Counted from the stretch's first letter, positions 13,163-26,125 are shown. The stretch is DNA of 64,000 nt from Chrysomallon squamiferum (GCA_012295275.1 CM022670.1:3719264-3783263), one strand, 5' to 3'. Numbers and translations are program-made. The notes: generated from the letters alone by a model not told the origin.

Positions 13163-13165
13163 AAG
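13093..13165. repeat. (AAT)n followed by (AAAT)n microsatellite
   Basis: About 12 AAT units change into AAAT units. Confidence 0.96.
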
Positions 13166-13423
13166 TTATTTCACAAAATAAAATAAAATAAATAGCACGA
13201 ACGTTTGTCAATATTTACTTCAAGAATTAGCAGGCACTTAGATTTTAACAATAATCTTAGATTAATTGTTGTCTTAAAATTGCAGTCATTTCCCGTGTTT
13301 ACAATCATGCAGTTTTATTATGTATACATGACTACAAAGTATGAAATGCAGAAAGGTTTTTAACATTATTGTGCTGAATCCAAAACAGTTTAATTATCAA
13401 ATTATAAAATCAACAACCCCCCC

Positions 13424-13424
<1 letters not shown>

Positions 13425-13454
<30 letters not shown>
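13425..13454. repeat. Poly-A run
   Basis: Homopolymer of about 28 A after a short C run, followed by CAA units. Confidence 0.95.
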
Positions 13455-13455
<1 letters not shown>

Positions 13456-13648
13456 AACAACAAGCAAACACATATAAACGAACAACAACAAAGAATCACA
13501 AAAGGTCATAGGCTGATAGGACAGTGTATTTACAATGGTACACATTCGAAATTAGCATCTGGCATCATGGTTCTACCATACAGTGATGACACATTTGACC
13601 AAAAGCTCTCCAACATTCAGCACCACGACTGGTTACTATTGAATTCAT

Positions 13649-13813
13649 GGGAATTTATTTCTACTGAATAAAATATTGGATGGGAATTCATTTCTACTGA
13701 ATAAAATACTGGATGGGAATTCATTTCTACTGAATAAAACATTGGATGGGTATTCATTTCTAATGAATAAAATATTGGAATGGAATTCATTTCTACTGAA
13801 TAAAATATAGGAT
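13649..13813. repeat. Minisatellite, 5 tandem copies of 33 bp
   Basis: Five contiguous 33-bp units (5 x 33 = 165 bp) with consensus beginning GGGAATTCATTTCTACTG and ending AATATTGGAT. Copies differ at a few positions only. Since 33 is divisible by three, the minus strand stays open and gives repeats of the form ILFSRNEFPSN; this is a consequence of the period and not evidence of a gene. Confidence 0.95.
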
Positions 13814-14825
13814 AACTTTGCCTCTTCGACTAGAACGATGGTGGCTTCAGCAGTAGAATGTGTCATTTGCTGCAAATTGAAAAGAAATATACGACCAGGA
13901 CCTCTTGACCATCGCCATGACTCTGTTTCTTTATCGTATTTTCCTTCTAAATCTGTGTCACCGATGATTTGTAATCTAAGGACAGTCGCCCTGCGTATAC
14001 TTGTTTGTCGAATTTTGTACATTCTGAGATTGTGTCCCCGATAATCTGTTACTTTTCAACCATGGTAACTTCCTCTTTTTGAAATTATTTTGCCGATGAT
14101 TTGTTTCTTCCTTATATCGCCATGAATTTATTTCGTTATGGTAATTTCCTCCGTCTATAATCGCATCACTGCTGATTTGTTACTTATCGATTATCGCCTT
14201 TCTTATATCTATCTTCATCCTATTTTCCACCTGTTCAGCCCGTATCACTCGTTATTTGTTACCTTGTTTGAGCTCGTGGGTGTGATAATACATCACCAGT
14301 GCGGCAAACACATCGGCGAAAACACGACACAAGGCTTAATGCTATAAACGAAGTTTTGATACGGTTAAATCGATCATTTGACAATGTGATAAGCACCTAT
14401 TATTCAGACGAACAAAGATTTCCGCGTGATAGACACATCAAACACAGAAAGGAATTAAAGACAAGATAAGACAGAAAAAAAACCCTATATATCAAGAGAG
14501 TTTAATATGGTGCGTGAGTAAAAGTGATCAGGCCATTTCTGTACTCGTGACTGGTTATTGGAAAAGCTTCATCATTCCGAAGGAATCACATCCATGTACA
14601 TTCATATCAATTTCTGGTGTCATAAAAAAAAACCACACACACAAAAACTAATAATAATAATAACTTGCACGCAGTCAGACAGTCACAATCACACATTGAA
14701 GCACAAATATTTTTCTTATTGAAACAGATTCATGGAAAAAATCAATAACTGCAGAACTATTGAATTTAGAAGATACAGACCGTGCATGTCTGCACATGTA
14801 TCTGTATAAACGTTTATACGCGTGT
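13814..14825. other. Intronic sequence, no gene recognised
   Basis: Mostly unique sequence. At 14040-14250 it carries loosely repeated phrases (CGATGAT-TTGTT, ATCGCC, TATCG) that may be an old, decayed tandem array, but the period is not clear. Confidence 0.45.
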
Positions 14826-14829
14826 GAGT

Positions 14830-14955
14830 TTGTGTATGTATATATATGTAAGTGCATGTATGTGTATATGTATGTGTGTATGTATGTATGTATATATGTA
14901 TGTACGTACATACGTATGTATATGTATATGTATGTGTGTATGTATGTATGTATCT
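14830..14955. repeat. (TATG)n/(TG)n compound repeat with a 16-bp palindrome
   Basis: GTAT and GT units. The segment at 14898-14913, GTATGTACGTACATAC, is a perfect palindrome. Confidence 0.93.
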
Positions 14956-15489
14956 CTTTGCCTCTCTGTCTCATTCTCTCTCTGCACGTCTATGCTTTCG
15001 TCCATCCATCCACAGCATGTGACATTGAGGCTGACAAGCTTCAACTCTTTAAGTGTAAACCAAACTGAGCTAATTTTGTGGCTCACTGACTTCAACAGTG
15101 TTGCTCCTCCTTTCTGATTATCGGGAGACAGAGAGACTCACACACACACACACAGACAGACACTGTACAGAAGCGCGTAGATTAATAACAAAAAGAAAAA
15201 GTGTGTTAATGTGCTCCGATTTCCGTCCCAGAGGAGGCCATGTCACAACGTCATTTTCTACAAGACGGAGTAGATTATTTTCTCATAACCTGCTGCTTGC
15301 GATCATCAGATGTAACTCATAAAACGTCTTAAAGTCATTTATGTGCTAGGTCACTCGTGCTTGATAGGTTTGTGTTTATATTTTTGCATTCAAAAGAAGG
15401 CCAGTGTTACCTCTGTTTTTTGTATTTAGGATTGTGGATAATTTTTACAGGGCATTATAGAATTTTAGAATTATATTTTAGAATTATAG

Positions 15490-15572
15490 GGCATTAGTAG
15501 TAGTAGTAACAAAAGAAATAGTAACAGCAGTAGTAGTAAATCGTAATAATAGTAGAAGTAGCAGTAGTGAAT

Positions 15573-15613
<41 letters not shown>

Positions 15614-15650
15614 TGTAACAGTAGTAGCAGCAGTAGAAATAGTGATGGAT
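15490..15650. repeat. (GTA)n degenerate trinucleotide repeat
   Basis: TAG/GTA triplets with AGC and AAT variants, perfect for about 14 units at 15571-15612. Confidence 0.93.
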
Positions 15651-15749
15651 GGTGATAACGGAATAATAACATTCTTAGTAACTGCAGTCGCTTTTGTAGT
15701 TAAAGCAATAATCGTCTTCGTAGAGGTATAAGTTGCAGTAGCAGTAGTT

Positions 15750-16500
15750 ATATTGTAATGATATAATATCATTATGATCATATTTACTTTTTCCATTTAA
15801 AATAATCGGTGACTGTAAATACTAACTATTACAGCGATGCTCGGAAAAACAACATTTTCAGAAACACCCACGGAACGGACATCTGGTTGTTATTCACACA
15901 AAACGACAGAAATATTGATATGTTAGTTCTAAATATATGTTACCACTGTATTTTGTTTCCACATTATAATCAATGATATCGTTTCAACATTATCCAGGAC
16001 ATATTTTCGTATGTATGATATGAAGAACATATATAATCATTTACTGATCTACTGAACGTTTTATCCTTGAGAACAACATCAATACGCTATTGTGTTTTTT
16101 TGAAGAACCTTTCCTCTGAACTGCTGCTTTGAAGTTTCTGAACGTTCTTTGTCTTTTTTTGGAGGTCTTATATATGAAATTGTTCTTTTGTAAATGCCCT
16201 ACCTTCTTTTGTTGATATTTATTTTTTTAATTTTTCTTTGTTAAATTGTTTTTTATCAAAGAAAAGGTGAGTTGCCTAGCATTTGTTCTGATTCGGTTTC
16301 GACGTTCACGTTTCTGCTGCTTTTAGATGTTTTTAGAAACATAAACGTCATCGCTATTCTGTTCTTTAAGTTTCTATATATACTGTACTTTATTTGCACA
16401 GCCAAATGGTATTTTATTTGTTTAGCAATACAATAATAATACAAGGAAATTATTTTGATATCTAAGAAATGAGAAGAGAATATTGGATTTCTTAACGAAA
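15750..16500. other. Intronic AT-rich sequence, no gene recognised
   Basis: Unique AT-rich sequence with short T runs. No gene, RNA gene or mobile element was recognised. Confidence 0.55.
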
Positions 16501-16504
16501 CGTT

Positions 16505-16680
16505 GCTTCAGCTACTACTACTACAACATACTACTATTACTGCTGCTGCTTCCAATGCTATTATTAAACATTTAATACTAATACTAATATTACTACCACT
16601 GTTACAACTTCTACTACTACAACTTCTATTCTTACTACTACTTCTACTCTTTTTATTATTACTGCTATGACGAACTACAA
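16505..16680. repeat. Degenerate (TAC)n repeat
   Basis: ACT/TAC triplets with many substitutions. Confidence 0.85.
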
Positions 16681-16999
16681 TTACTAACAGAGTTATTCCA
16701 TTCACTGTGTTTATCACTTTGCAGAAGCCGTTGATATGCAGCTCGCTTCTTTGTTAAAGAGTGAAGAGAAAAACATCGATTGTCTTCCCCGAAGCTGTCG
16801 ATTATTTTGTAATTTTACAGAATTGCGTTACGTTATCTATAATATCCTGTTTAGATGACAATTCAAAAAAACGTGTGTATCGGTTATTACAACAGCAGGA
16901 ACCAGATTTGTGTAACCTCGTGCAATTTAATATCACTTTCACATCTTGTCAGTTGATGTTGTTTTCAGTACTGTTTATCATTCCATTTGTTCCCATCTC

Positions 17000-17300
17000 T
17001 GAACATATTGCCATTATTATTACCATTACCACTTCAACAGACACCACCATCATCGTCATCATAATCATCACTCCGACTACTATTATTATTAAAACAACAA
17101 CAACAACCACACTTACAACAACAATTAGTATTACTCCTACAATTCCTGCTTCTACACTACTACTACTACTACTACAACTACTACCAGTTTTGTTATTAGC
17201 ATTACTACTAAAATAGTTCTACTACTATGATAATATTACTACTATTGCTATGTCTGTTACGCCTGTTGCTGCAACAACAACAACAACAATAACACGAACT
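17000..17300. repeat. Degenerate ATC/TAC/CAA trinucleotide repeat
   Basis: Imperfect ATT, ACC, ATC, ACT and CAA triplets over about 300 bases. The Thr/Ile-rich open frame starting at 16761 runs into it and is an artefact. Confidence 0.85.
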
Positions 17301-17479
17301 TCACTATCTAATTTCTTTTTACTTCATTTACAGTTTTAAAATGAACGCATTACTCTGTACCACTTTAACCAAAGATTTTCTGAAGAACAAATATGACAGA
17401 AATAAAATATAAAAATAAAAACAAAACTTTATAAAAAAAGAAATTGAAGTTAGACTTTTGATAAACACTTTTTTGGTTG

Positions 17480-18140
17480 TTTTTTTTTTGATTTCACGAA
17501 ATGGTATTGGGCCGGTGCAAACTACTTGTATGAATATGCTGAGAAAGCCGGCTCTGTCGAAGTATCTCGGAGCGCAATAAAACTCTAATAAAATGCTAAT
17601 TTTGCGGAAACACGACAAACTCGAGATCTTACGGAGGTTTCGTCGATCTCCTGCGTTTATTACGCTTCAAAGAACGAGATCTGCAAACATGCGCATATTC
17701 CTGGGACAAATTAGATTTCAAAGACCGTCAGTGTTTTGAAACATCTTGTCATGTTTCCTTTTCCCAATCTGATTAAGAAAATGTATTTTTCCAACAAAGC
17801 CAAATGGAGGTATAAAAACGATGAAATAAAACCATACATCGTAAATCAGTCCATTCTGAAGTGGCATCGTTACAATAAAATGATGTAAAATGTCAGTGGT
17901 AATACATATCGGCCATCAAGTTCAATATCGAAGTAAGCGACGCTTTCCAGTTTGTGTAAATTAAAGCGTTGTTTGTGTGTCTGTGACTGTATTTACATTT
18001 ACAGCTCTAGAAGTGAAGTAAAACTAAAATCTCGAACTCCGCTGGCTCTTGAAATAAATATGGATTATGAGCTGAGGGAAATTCTCGGAGAATTCGTATC
18101 GAGAAGTTACCAGTCGGATTGAGAAATAAAAAGGGTAGCC
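17480..18140. other. Non-repetitive intronic island
   Basis: About 660 bases of unique sequence with above-average CpG, for example around 17500-17700. No splice-bounded open frame recognised. It could hold regulatory sequence of the receptor gene, which is an inference from complexity and position only. Confidence 0.3.
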
Positions 18141-18310
18141 GGTTAATCAGTTCAGATTTTAAATAATCTGGTTTATTTAATTAAGTGGAAGTTAATGTGA
18201 ATTACAAATATTTGTACAAAAGAAGTAACATTCTGAAAACATCCTTAAAAGGAAAAAACGGGAAAAAAAATGAAATCGCACTAGCAGACATGTAAATGCA
18301 TCCATTCATT

Positions 18311-18314
18311 CACA

Positions 18315-18384
<70 letters not shown>
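18311..18384. repeat. (CA)n microsatellite
   Basis: CA run of about 74 bp with one AA interruption near its start. Confidence 0.97.
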
Positions 18385-18389
<5 letters not shown>

Positions 18390-18399
18390 CATAAAAATG

Positions 18400-18620
18400 T
18401 AGAAGGTATAGTAGTACTGTGATAGTCCTTACAGTAGTAACAGTCCTAATACTTGAAGTAGTACTAACTGTAGAAGCAATAGCAATAATAACAATAGTTA
18501 TAGTAACAGTAATTTTGGTAGCGGCGATAGCAGCTGCAATTTCAGAAATAGTTGTTATTGTGATAGAAGAATAACATACGAAAGCAGTGGAAATGGCATT
18601 AGCAGTAGTTAGTATTTGTA
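18400..18620. repeat. Decayed (GTA)n repeat
   Basis: Irregular GTAGTA, AATAGC and AGTAGC units. Confidence 0.75.
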
Positions 18621-19255
18621 TATAGACTAGTTTGACATAATTATTATTCGTATTATACGGGAAATCGAAATTTTTTCACAATCTACGATCATGAGAAACG
18701 CAGGTCTTTTAGTAAAATCAGTGAACGCTTTATTTTATTGTATAGGTGAAGAAGGTTTTTTTTTTATTTTGTTTGTTTTGTAAATAAGATTCGATACGAA
18801 CTAAAACATTTCTTCCACGTTTAATGAATCACTACATTTCTGTTTTACAACATACGTTTACTCTTTCTTTGTAAATCGCTTCCAGGGAGCTTAAAGTTAA
18901 TTACGTTCAAATTCATTTCTTACAAAGATTTTAAATCGTCTTGTGCTTTATTGTTATTTTTTTTTAAATTATTTTTTTTATTTATTCATTCATTTGTTTA
19001 TTTTACTTGTTTTTTAATGATCATAGCTTGGAGCCAGTATTCTAATAGCGTTCAGGAAGCAGTGGACTCGAAAGACAAATAAATTATTATTTAAATAAAC
19101 CTGTTTTTTTTATTTATCGTTTCTTAAGTATGAAATTCTTTTTTGTTTTTTCTTAAATAAGAATCTTCCAAAGATATTTATATAATTTAATGTTAATTCT
19201 AACCTAGATTAAAAGAGTGTTTAGAACTTGATAAACAGACATACAGACAGATGGA
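18621..19255. other. AT-rich intronic sequence, no gene recognised
   Basis: T-rich stretches near 18755-18790 and 18955-19015; otherwise unremarkable. Confidence 0.55.
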
Positions 19256-19256
19256 T

Positions 19257-19374
<118 letters not shown>

Positions 19375-19727
19375 TTAATAATCGCTTTCTCACAAATTTT
19401 TTGACCAGACCCTGACTACATCTTATGACCCACACTTCAGGAGGGTGTCCTAACCTCAGAATTACTCTCTGTCTTTGAGATCTATAAAACATTTGTTAGT
19501 TCTTTCTATCACTGCATTATATTTCTAGACAGTAGTAAAAGATGTATGAATGTCTCGGCGCTGACATTAATATAGTCTAAATAATAAATCCGTCAATTTC
19601 CTTCCAAAAGGCAAAGACGATAACCTTTGATATTTATTTAAACAGAATACAGAGAACCGTTATGAGAAAGACGGAAACAGGCTGAGTTAGATTTTGGAAT
19701 GTTATCTGACATCTGGTGTTTCCAAAA

Positions 19728-19872
19728 ATTATCATCATCATCATCATCGTCATCGTCATCATAAACATTGTTATTATTATCATCATCATGATAATCATCA
19801 TAAACATGGTTATTATTATTATTGTTGTTATTGTTATTATTATCATCATCATCATCATCATAATCATCTTTT
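19728..19872. repeat. (ATC)n/(ATT)n microsatellite
   Basis: ATC and ATT triplets; the poly-His and poly-Ile frames here are artefacts. Confidence 0.95.
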
Positions 19873-19969
19873 TATTTATCATTGTTATGATCACAATAAT
19901 TGGAATTCAAGTATGACATCAAATTGAGGATTAATTAAACCATGAATTATCACTAATCTAATAATACTC

Positions 19970-20175
19970 ATAGTAGTAGTAGTACTAGTAGTAGTAATAG
20001 GAGTAGAAGTAACAGTAGGTGATAAGTAGAAATATAGTAATAGTAATAATAAAAGTTGTTGTAGTAGTAGAGTAGCAGTAGTAGCAGTAGTACTTGTAGC
20101 AACAACAGTAGTAATAGTTGCAGCAGTTGTACTTTTGTAGTAGCTGTAGATGTTGTAGCTGTAGTAAAAATGATG
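19970..20175. repeat. Degenerate (GTA)n repeat
   Basis: GTA/TAG triplets with AGC and TTG variants. Confidence 0.9.
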
Positions 20176-20970
20176 TTATTATAACTAAATCAATCAAGCA
20201 TTCGCACTTTCTGTTTGACTGCGTTCACTTTCAAATCAAATACAGTTCAGAGCGCAAAAGAAATTAATTTTGATAAATGGGCTTCGCGTTAAAAAGAATT
20301 TTCAAAAACGCAGAAGAGCTAAAATACTATATGAAGAATCATTTCAGTATTAATGGATCTGTCATTAATACACGCATAATAAATAGACAGGCTCTGTGTT
20401 CGAGAATCGTTCTTGGCAGTAAGAGAGTAATTTAGATAAGCAAATCGAGTGAAATAACGTGTGATTGATGTTCGTACGAAGAATTTAACTTAAACACTTT
20501 TTCTTTACCGATATGTGTTGCAAATCGAAATAATAATCTGTGTTTTGCTCCATTCCTTTTTTTCTATGGACATAATTTAATAGTTTACGAGTTTAGGATT
20601 GAGAAGTCGGTCGTTTAGCAACATTATTTTTTAATTTATTTTTAATTTTTTTTTTTTTTTTTTTTTTTTTTTGCAGTGTATAAGAAAATAGATTGCAAGG
20701 AATGATGTGTTATTTATTAATGTTTTGCGGTAGTTCGTTATTTCAACGATTTTTCTGATTTAAAATATTCAGTGTGAATGTTTGTGAATATTTATGTATG
20801 TATGCATCTATGTAAGTGTTTATTATCTGTGTATGTGTGTACATTTGTGTATATATCTTTGTATGTGTGTGTGTGTGCATGTATGTATGTATATTAAATA
20901 CACTGTTATATCATATATAATAATAGTCTATTTTTGAAGATTTCATGCCTATTCATTTAATACTTTTTTA
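20176..20970. other. AT-rich intronic sequence, no gene recognised
   Basis: Contains a T homopolymer of about 26 at 20647-20672 and TATG/TGTG microsatellites at 20790-20890. A box B-like segment TGTTCGAGAATCG near 20397 has no convincing box A and is not called as a SINE. Confidence 0.5.
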
Positions 20971-20974
20971 AAAT

Positions 20975-21095
20975 TTATTATTATTATTATCATCATCATC
21001 ACTATCATTATTATTATTATATTATCATCATCATCATCATTATTATCATTATTATTATTATCTTTATTATATTATCATCATCATCATCATCATCA

Positions 21096-21149
<54 letters not shown>

Positions 21150-21150
21150 T
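20975..21150. repeat. (ATT)n/(ATC)n compound microsatellite
   Basis: Alternating blocks of ATT and ATC ending in about 22 ATT units. Confidence 0.96.
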
Positions 21151-22085
21151 GTATTTAATAAACTAATTCATTCATAAATATGTTACAATTTCCTTGTCGA
21201 AGAATAATTCACGAGGAAATTACTTCATGAATAAACTATACACTAAGACATCACTGCATAAATATAACTATTATTACAGTATCACTCTAAACAGCGTAAC
21301 CGCATAACTTTATGGAGCGATCTCCAGTTTTGAGATGTATTTGATAGGCAACACTATATAATCATTACGGCTTTATAGACACATAAATAGCTGACCACGA
21401 TTATCCGTAATAAAATTCAAAAAGTAAATGATTATGCAATCTTTCTTCTAAATATTTATTGATAATTGCTTGCGTCTGTTATTTATAGGTAGCTGTATGT
21501 ACTGTCGCGTTTATACATAAAAGACAAATGTATGTGTTTCTGCACAAGTATTTGTCTGTGTGTTTAATATAAATGTTTTTTTTTTGTTTTCGTTTTCTGT
21601 AATATTATATTTTATATATTAGCTGCTGTCTGGATGAGAATGGGTGTATAGTGTGAAATATATACATTACCTGGTTAATTTCTTTTTAAACTGAAATTAA
21701 ATTTATATAAACTTTTTTTAGATAATAATTTATATATCGTATCATTTCATATCATATAAATATATTCTTTCTTGATTATTTTATGAAATCATTAGATGAA
21801 TGAGCAGAAATGATATACTTAGAGATTCCATATTGCCAATTTAATTTCAGTTTTTTCTTTTGATGGTATTGTATTTCTCTTTCAATATAATTTTCTTTCA
21901 TTCGTGATTGTATTTCCTTCTGATTTATTTTCCTTTACATTTTGCGTAGTTTAATTAATTAATTTATTTACATCATCATCGACGTCGTCATTACAATAAT
22001 AATCATTATCAGCATCATCATGGTTTCATCTTTCCATTTATCTTATAGTTTTTCTTTATGTTCTGGTTATATATATTCAAACTAA
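21151..22085. other. AT-rich intronic sequence, no gene recognised
   Basis: Unique AT-rich sequence; no gene, RNA gene or mobile element recognised. Confidence 0.55.
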
Positions 22086-22225
22086 TTCAAACAAATTCTT
22101 TAACATACTAACATTCAAACAAATTATCTCACACACTAACATTCAAACAAATTCTCTAACATACTAACAATCAGGCAAATTTTCTAACACACTAACATTC
22201 AAACAAATTATCTAACATACTAACA
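22086..22225. repeat. Minisatellite, 5 tandem copies of 28 bp
   Basis: Five contiguous units of exactly 28 bp (140 bp). The shared frame is TTCAAACAAATT, then two or three variable bases, CTAACA and TACTAACA. Copy 4 is the most divergent. Confidence 0.95.
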
Positions 22226-22369
22226 TTATTTTGCACGTGTGCCATTTGTTCTTGAACATTTTTGGGACTATAACTGTATTTCAAACTGTGATTATAACAC
22301 GTAGCCGATTATTTCTTTTTACAGATCAGTAGCAAATTAGTTACAGTTTCAGTTAAATGACTACAATAA

Positions 22370-22760
22370 ACTTTGTTTCCTTAGTTCTTTCATTCTCTTA
22401 TTTTCTCTTTCTTTTTAATTTTCTCTGTGTTTCTAACATTTGAGCTGTTTTTCTTCCAGTTTTCTGTTTTCTGTTCGCTCGTTCTTTCTTCTTTCATTCC
22501 TTTTTTCATTCTTATTTTCATTTGTTCTTTCTCTCTTTCTGTCTTGTTTTTTTTAATCCATTTTTCATTTATTTATTTTTTCCCTTCATTATGTTTCTTT
22601 CGTTCTTTCTTTTGCTTTTATATTAATTTTTTTTTTCATTTTTTAATTTGTTATTTCTTTCTTACTTTCCTTTTTGTACTTCTTTTGTGTTTTTATTTTT
22701 CTTTCCTTTTCTTTACTGCTTCTTTTTTTTCCCGTTTCTGTTATTTATTTACTTTATTGT
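22370..22760. repeat. Pyrimidine-rich low-complexity block
   Basis: About 390 bases dominated by TTTC, TTCTT and T-run units on the plus strand. The Phe/Ser-rich open frame over it is an artefact. Confidence 0.88.
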
Positions 22761-22928
22761 AACAAAACAACTAAAACTAACTATTACCTAACACCAGGTT
22801 TAATTGCTTTTGGGTAAAAACATGATGAACAGTACACTTCTGAGTCAACAGAATGGATGCTAATTTAAATAAAATTTAATTAACAGATGTTATTTTGTAC
22901 GTTTATTCTTTATTTCATTCTGTCGTCA

Positions 22929-22948
22929 ATTATTATTATTATTATTAT

Positions 22949-22991
<43 letters not shown>
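22929..22991. repeat. (ATT)n followed by (GTA)n microsatellite
   Basis: About 7 ATT units change sharply into about 14 GTA units. Confidence 0.97.
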
Positions 22992-22992
<1 letters not shown>

Positions 22993-23169
22993 TTATTGTA
23001 GTCGTTGTTGTACTTTGTTTTTGATATTCTGTCTGAGTGAATGACATCGTGTTATGAATTTATTTCGTTATATGACAAACAATTTTAATATATTTAACTA
23101 AATTATCTAAGAACAAAGGAAACTGGTCTGTGAGACACAAAAATTAACTTATTTATATTAATAAATGGA

Positions 23170-23548
23170 ATGTTCACTATTTTATTTTATTTTATTTTAT
23201 TTTTTACATATATTTTTAATTTTTTTTGTTCTCTCTATCTCACTTTTTTCTCGGTATCTTTCTTTCAGTCTGTGGTTGTTAGTTTGATTGGTTATTTTAT
23301 TTATTTAGTTAGTTAGTCGGTATTATACTTATTCATTGTCTATCTGTTTATCATCTATCAATCTATCTATCTATTTATATGTCTATTTATCTGTTTAATT
23401 ACATCTGCCTATCTATTTGTCTAAATATCCACCTGTATGTCTCTATATTCGTCTGTCTGTATGTCTGTCCTTCTCTTTGTATCTGACAGTTTATTTATTC
23501 AGGTTGTTAGCTTGTTAGTAAGAAATTATTTATTTTATTTTATTTTAT

Positions 23549-23579
<31 letters not shown>

Positions 23580-23580
23580 G
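23170..23580. repeat. TTTTA, TCTA/TTTA repeats and a poly-T run
   Basis: TTTTA units at 23178-23205, decayed TCTA/TCTG units at 23335-23470 and a T run at 23551-23578. Confidence 0.88.
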
Positions 23581-24460
23581 TGAAATAGCTTCATCCAAGA
23601 ACAAACAAAAAAAAAGGAAAGGAAAGAAGAAAAAAAAAGTTTGATGAAATATTCAACACGCTCCAGAAGCATTCTCTGCAATTTTAAAGGAAATTTTTTT
23701 GTTAAAAAGGTTACAAGTTGAAATGTGATTGATTAAATCCCCAGTTAATGTCAGGGGAGAAAAACAACAAAAACAACAACAAAAAAATCTTTTAATTATA
23801 TTCAAATCCGTCGTTGATGATTTTTTCTGTCAATGAAAAGATACACACGCTAAATCCATCGCCATTAATCACTGCTAATATTTCAGAGAAAAGAAGAAAG
23901 AAATGTTTTAGCAGCTTTAATCTACGATTATAAAGCAAAATATAAATTATACTTAAAGAACAAACAAATAAATATCTAGTTAGTATGTTATTTAAGCATA
24001 ATATATATTTGCCCTATATATATATATATAGCTTATTAGGGGAGGCTATTACAAAGACAATTTTTTAAGGAAATTGTTGGAATGGGATAATCAAAGATAA
24101 CTGCAGTAACCATTTTTGATGTCTTCTTTTTTGCTTCTTACATATATATTTTAGGTATCAAAGATATTTAAGAAGTATTGTCAAGATTTAGAAGGGGAAA
24201 AAAAGCGACGTAGAATATCAGTATAGGTCTACATTTCGTTCAGAAAAAAAAAACATATGCTGTAGATGATATTCATCTTAGTTTTCAGGAATGTTCTAAG
24301 AGAATACTTTTCTGAGTCAAATAAAACGCTCGGAATTCATGACAGCCATTAAACAGAGACCGACGATCAAGTTTTCAAAGCAGCATTTTAAAGACGTTTT
24401 AGCTAAAAATTTATGAAGACAGTGTAATCTTTGCAGAGCACTGTTAAAAATATTAATACA
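23581..24460. other. AT-rich intronic sequence, no gene recognised
   Basis: Unique AT-rich sequence with a short A/G-rich part at 23600-23640 and a short (TA)n at 24019-24031. Confidence 0.55.
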
Positions 24461-24463
24461 GAA

Positions 24464-24490
24464 ATATATATATATATATATATATATATT
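24464..24490. repeat. (TA)n microsatellite
   Basis: Perfect TA run of about 26 bp. Confidence 0.95.
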
Positions 24491-24529
24491 TTAAAAATTT
24501 ATTCCGACTACTAAAGTCAAGTAGTTTTA

Positions 24530-24960
24530 TTGCAAACTTCAACCGGAAATAAGCTTGCGAAACTTCCGGTTTCGCGTTCGGGACAGTAATCGTTGAAATG
24601 GATGAACAAACAGGCAGAAACGAAAGCACGATATTAAGAGCAGAAATCGTCTTTCATGTATAGAAAGTGGAAATGATTCTAACAAAGAGCGGCCGTTTAA
24701 TATCTTTGTTTGTCTTTGCTACTCGGCGATGATTTGCGTTTGATGTGGGAAGAACTCGAGTGATGATAACGTGGCGACAATTTGGTGAAGCGTGCCAGAA
24801 GAACGGCTTTTTATAGACAAAGCAAATATTGCATGTTATTTCCAGTTACTGCGAGTGTTTCTTGCTTTCTTGGTCAATGCGTCAACGCGCTGAACCAGAG
24901 CACTTAGCAAAGTAGGATGATGCTTGATCGGCGTGCAGTGGGTAAAGTGTGTCGGTAGGT
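24530..24960. other. Non-repetitive intronic island
   Basis: Unique sequence with more CpG than its surroundings and an inverted ACCGGAA ... CTTCCGGT pair near 24542 and 24565. No gene recognised. Confidence 0.3.
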
Positions 24961-24974
24961 GCAAACAAAACAAA

Positions 24975-25275
24975 GACACAACTGAAGGAAGGATGAAAGA
25001 AAGAAGAATGACAGGAAAAGAGGAATTATGAAGGGGAAAAGGAATGCAAATGAAAACGTGCAAAGAATGATGGAAAATGAAAGAAGGATATAAGATCAAA
25101 CAAAAACGAGAAAATTAAAAGAGAAAGAATGAAGGATGGAAGGGAGAGAAAGATAAAACTAAAAAAATTCTGTGAAATATGTAAATGAAGAATGAATGAA
25201 AGATTGAAGGTTAAAGGAAAGAGCTAAAGAAATAAGGAATGAATGAAAAGTGTGGGAAGATATGAAAGAGAATAT
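24975..25275. repeat. Purine-rich block of GAAA/GAAT/GGAA units
   Basis: About 300 bases strongly biased to A and G on the plus strand, with irregular AAAGAA, GAATGAA and GGAA units. Confidence 0.85.
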
Positions 25276-25954
25276 ATAACGGTAGGTAACTGTAACGTAA
25301 TCAATAAATAAAGAAATCAATGACTATATCAAACATCAAACAAAATATTGTGAATACTTTATTAATATTACATATAGTAATTTATAACCAGACATTTAAT
25401 GCTATCTGAATCACTCACAAATTCAGAAAAATGGTTTAACACAGAACGATAATGCATTTAAAAAAAAAAAAAATAATAATAAAAAGTTTTAGTCCAAAAC
25501 AACATTCATCTTTCTTCAGAAATTACTTAATGACCCAAAATACACGAAAAACAGGATAGTGTATAATTTGTAAAATCGAAAAAAAATATATATATTTAAG
25601 AAAAAAATATACGTCGTCTGTTTAAATCCTTTTAAATACGCTATCTCGATCAATTACATTACTAGAGCATCTTTGTGTGGGATGTGTGGGCTGTGTTTTA
25701 CCCAGAGCAACGTCACTGAGAATTTTAACCAACTGTTCTGTTAGCGTTCCATCGAGGTCTGGAAATTATAGGGCAGTGTGCTATCGGTGTGCACGTTTTT
25801 GCTCTTATCCATCGTAGAGGGTAATCATTTGATAGTTTTGGCCTACTTTAAAAAAAAAAGAAAAAAAAAACAACAACAAAAAAGAATTCGATCACTTTTG
25901 AAAAACTAAACCGATTTTAATCTGTGGTTTAGGTCTTCAAAGATTCGTATAATT

Positions 25955-26125
25955 TAATTGTTTTTGGTTGTTTTTTTGTTGTTTTTTTTTGTTGTTTTTT
26001 TGTTTTTGTTTTTATTTTTTATTTCATTTTATTTTTTTTTATTTTTTTATTTATTTATTTATTTGTTGTTGCTTTTTTTGCTGTTTGTTTGTTGTTGTTT
26101 TTTGTGGGTTTTTTTTTTTTTTAAA
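25955..26125. repeat. T-rich TTG/TTTA low-complexity block
   Basis: TTTTTTG, TTTA and TTG units; the Phe-rich frame here is an artefact. Confidence 0.9.

Noticed and set aside
20385-20440. Box B-like TGTTCGAGAATCG as a tRNA or SINE
   Set aside because: No box A at the right distance and no tRNA-like fold apparent.
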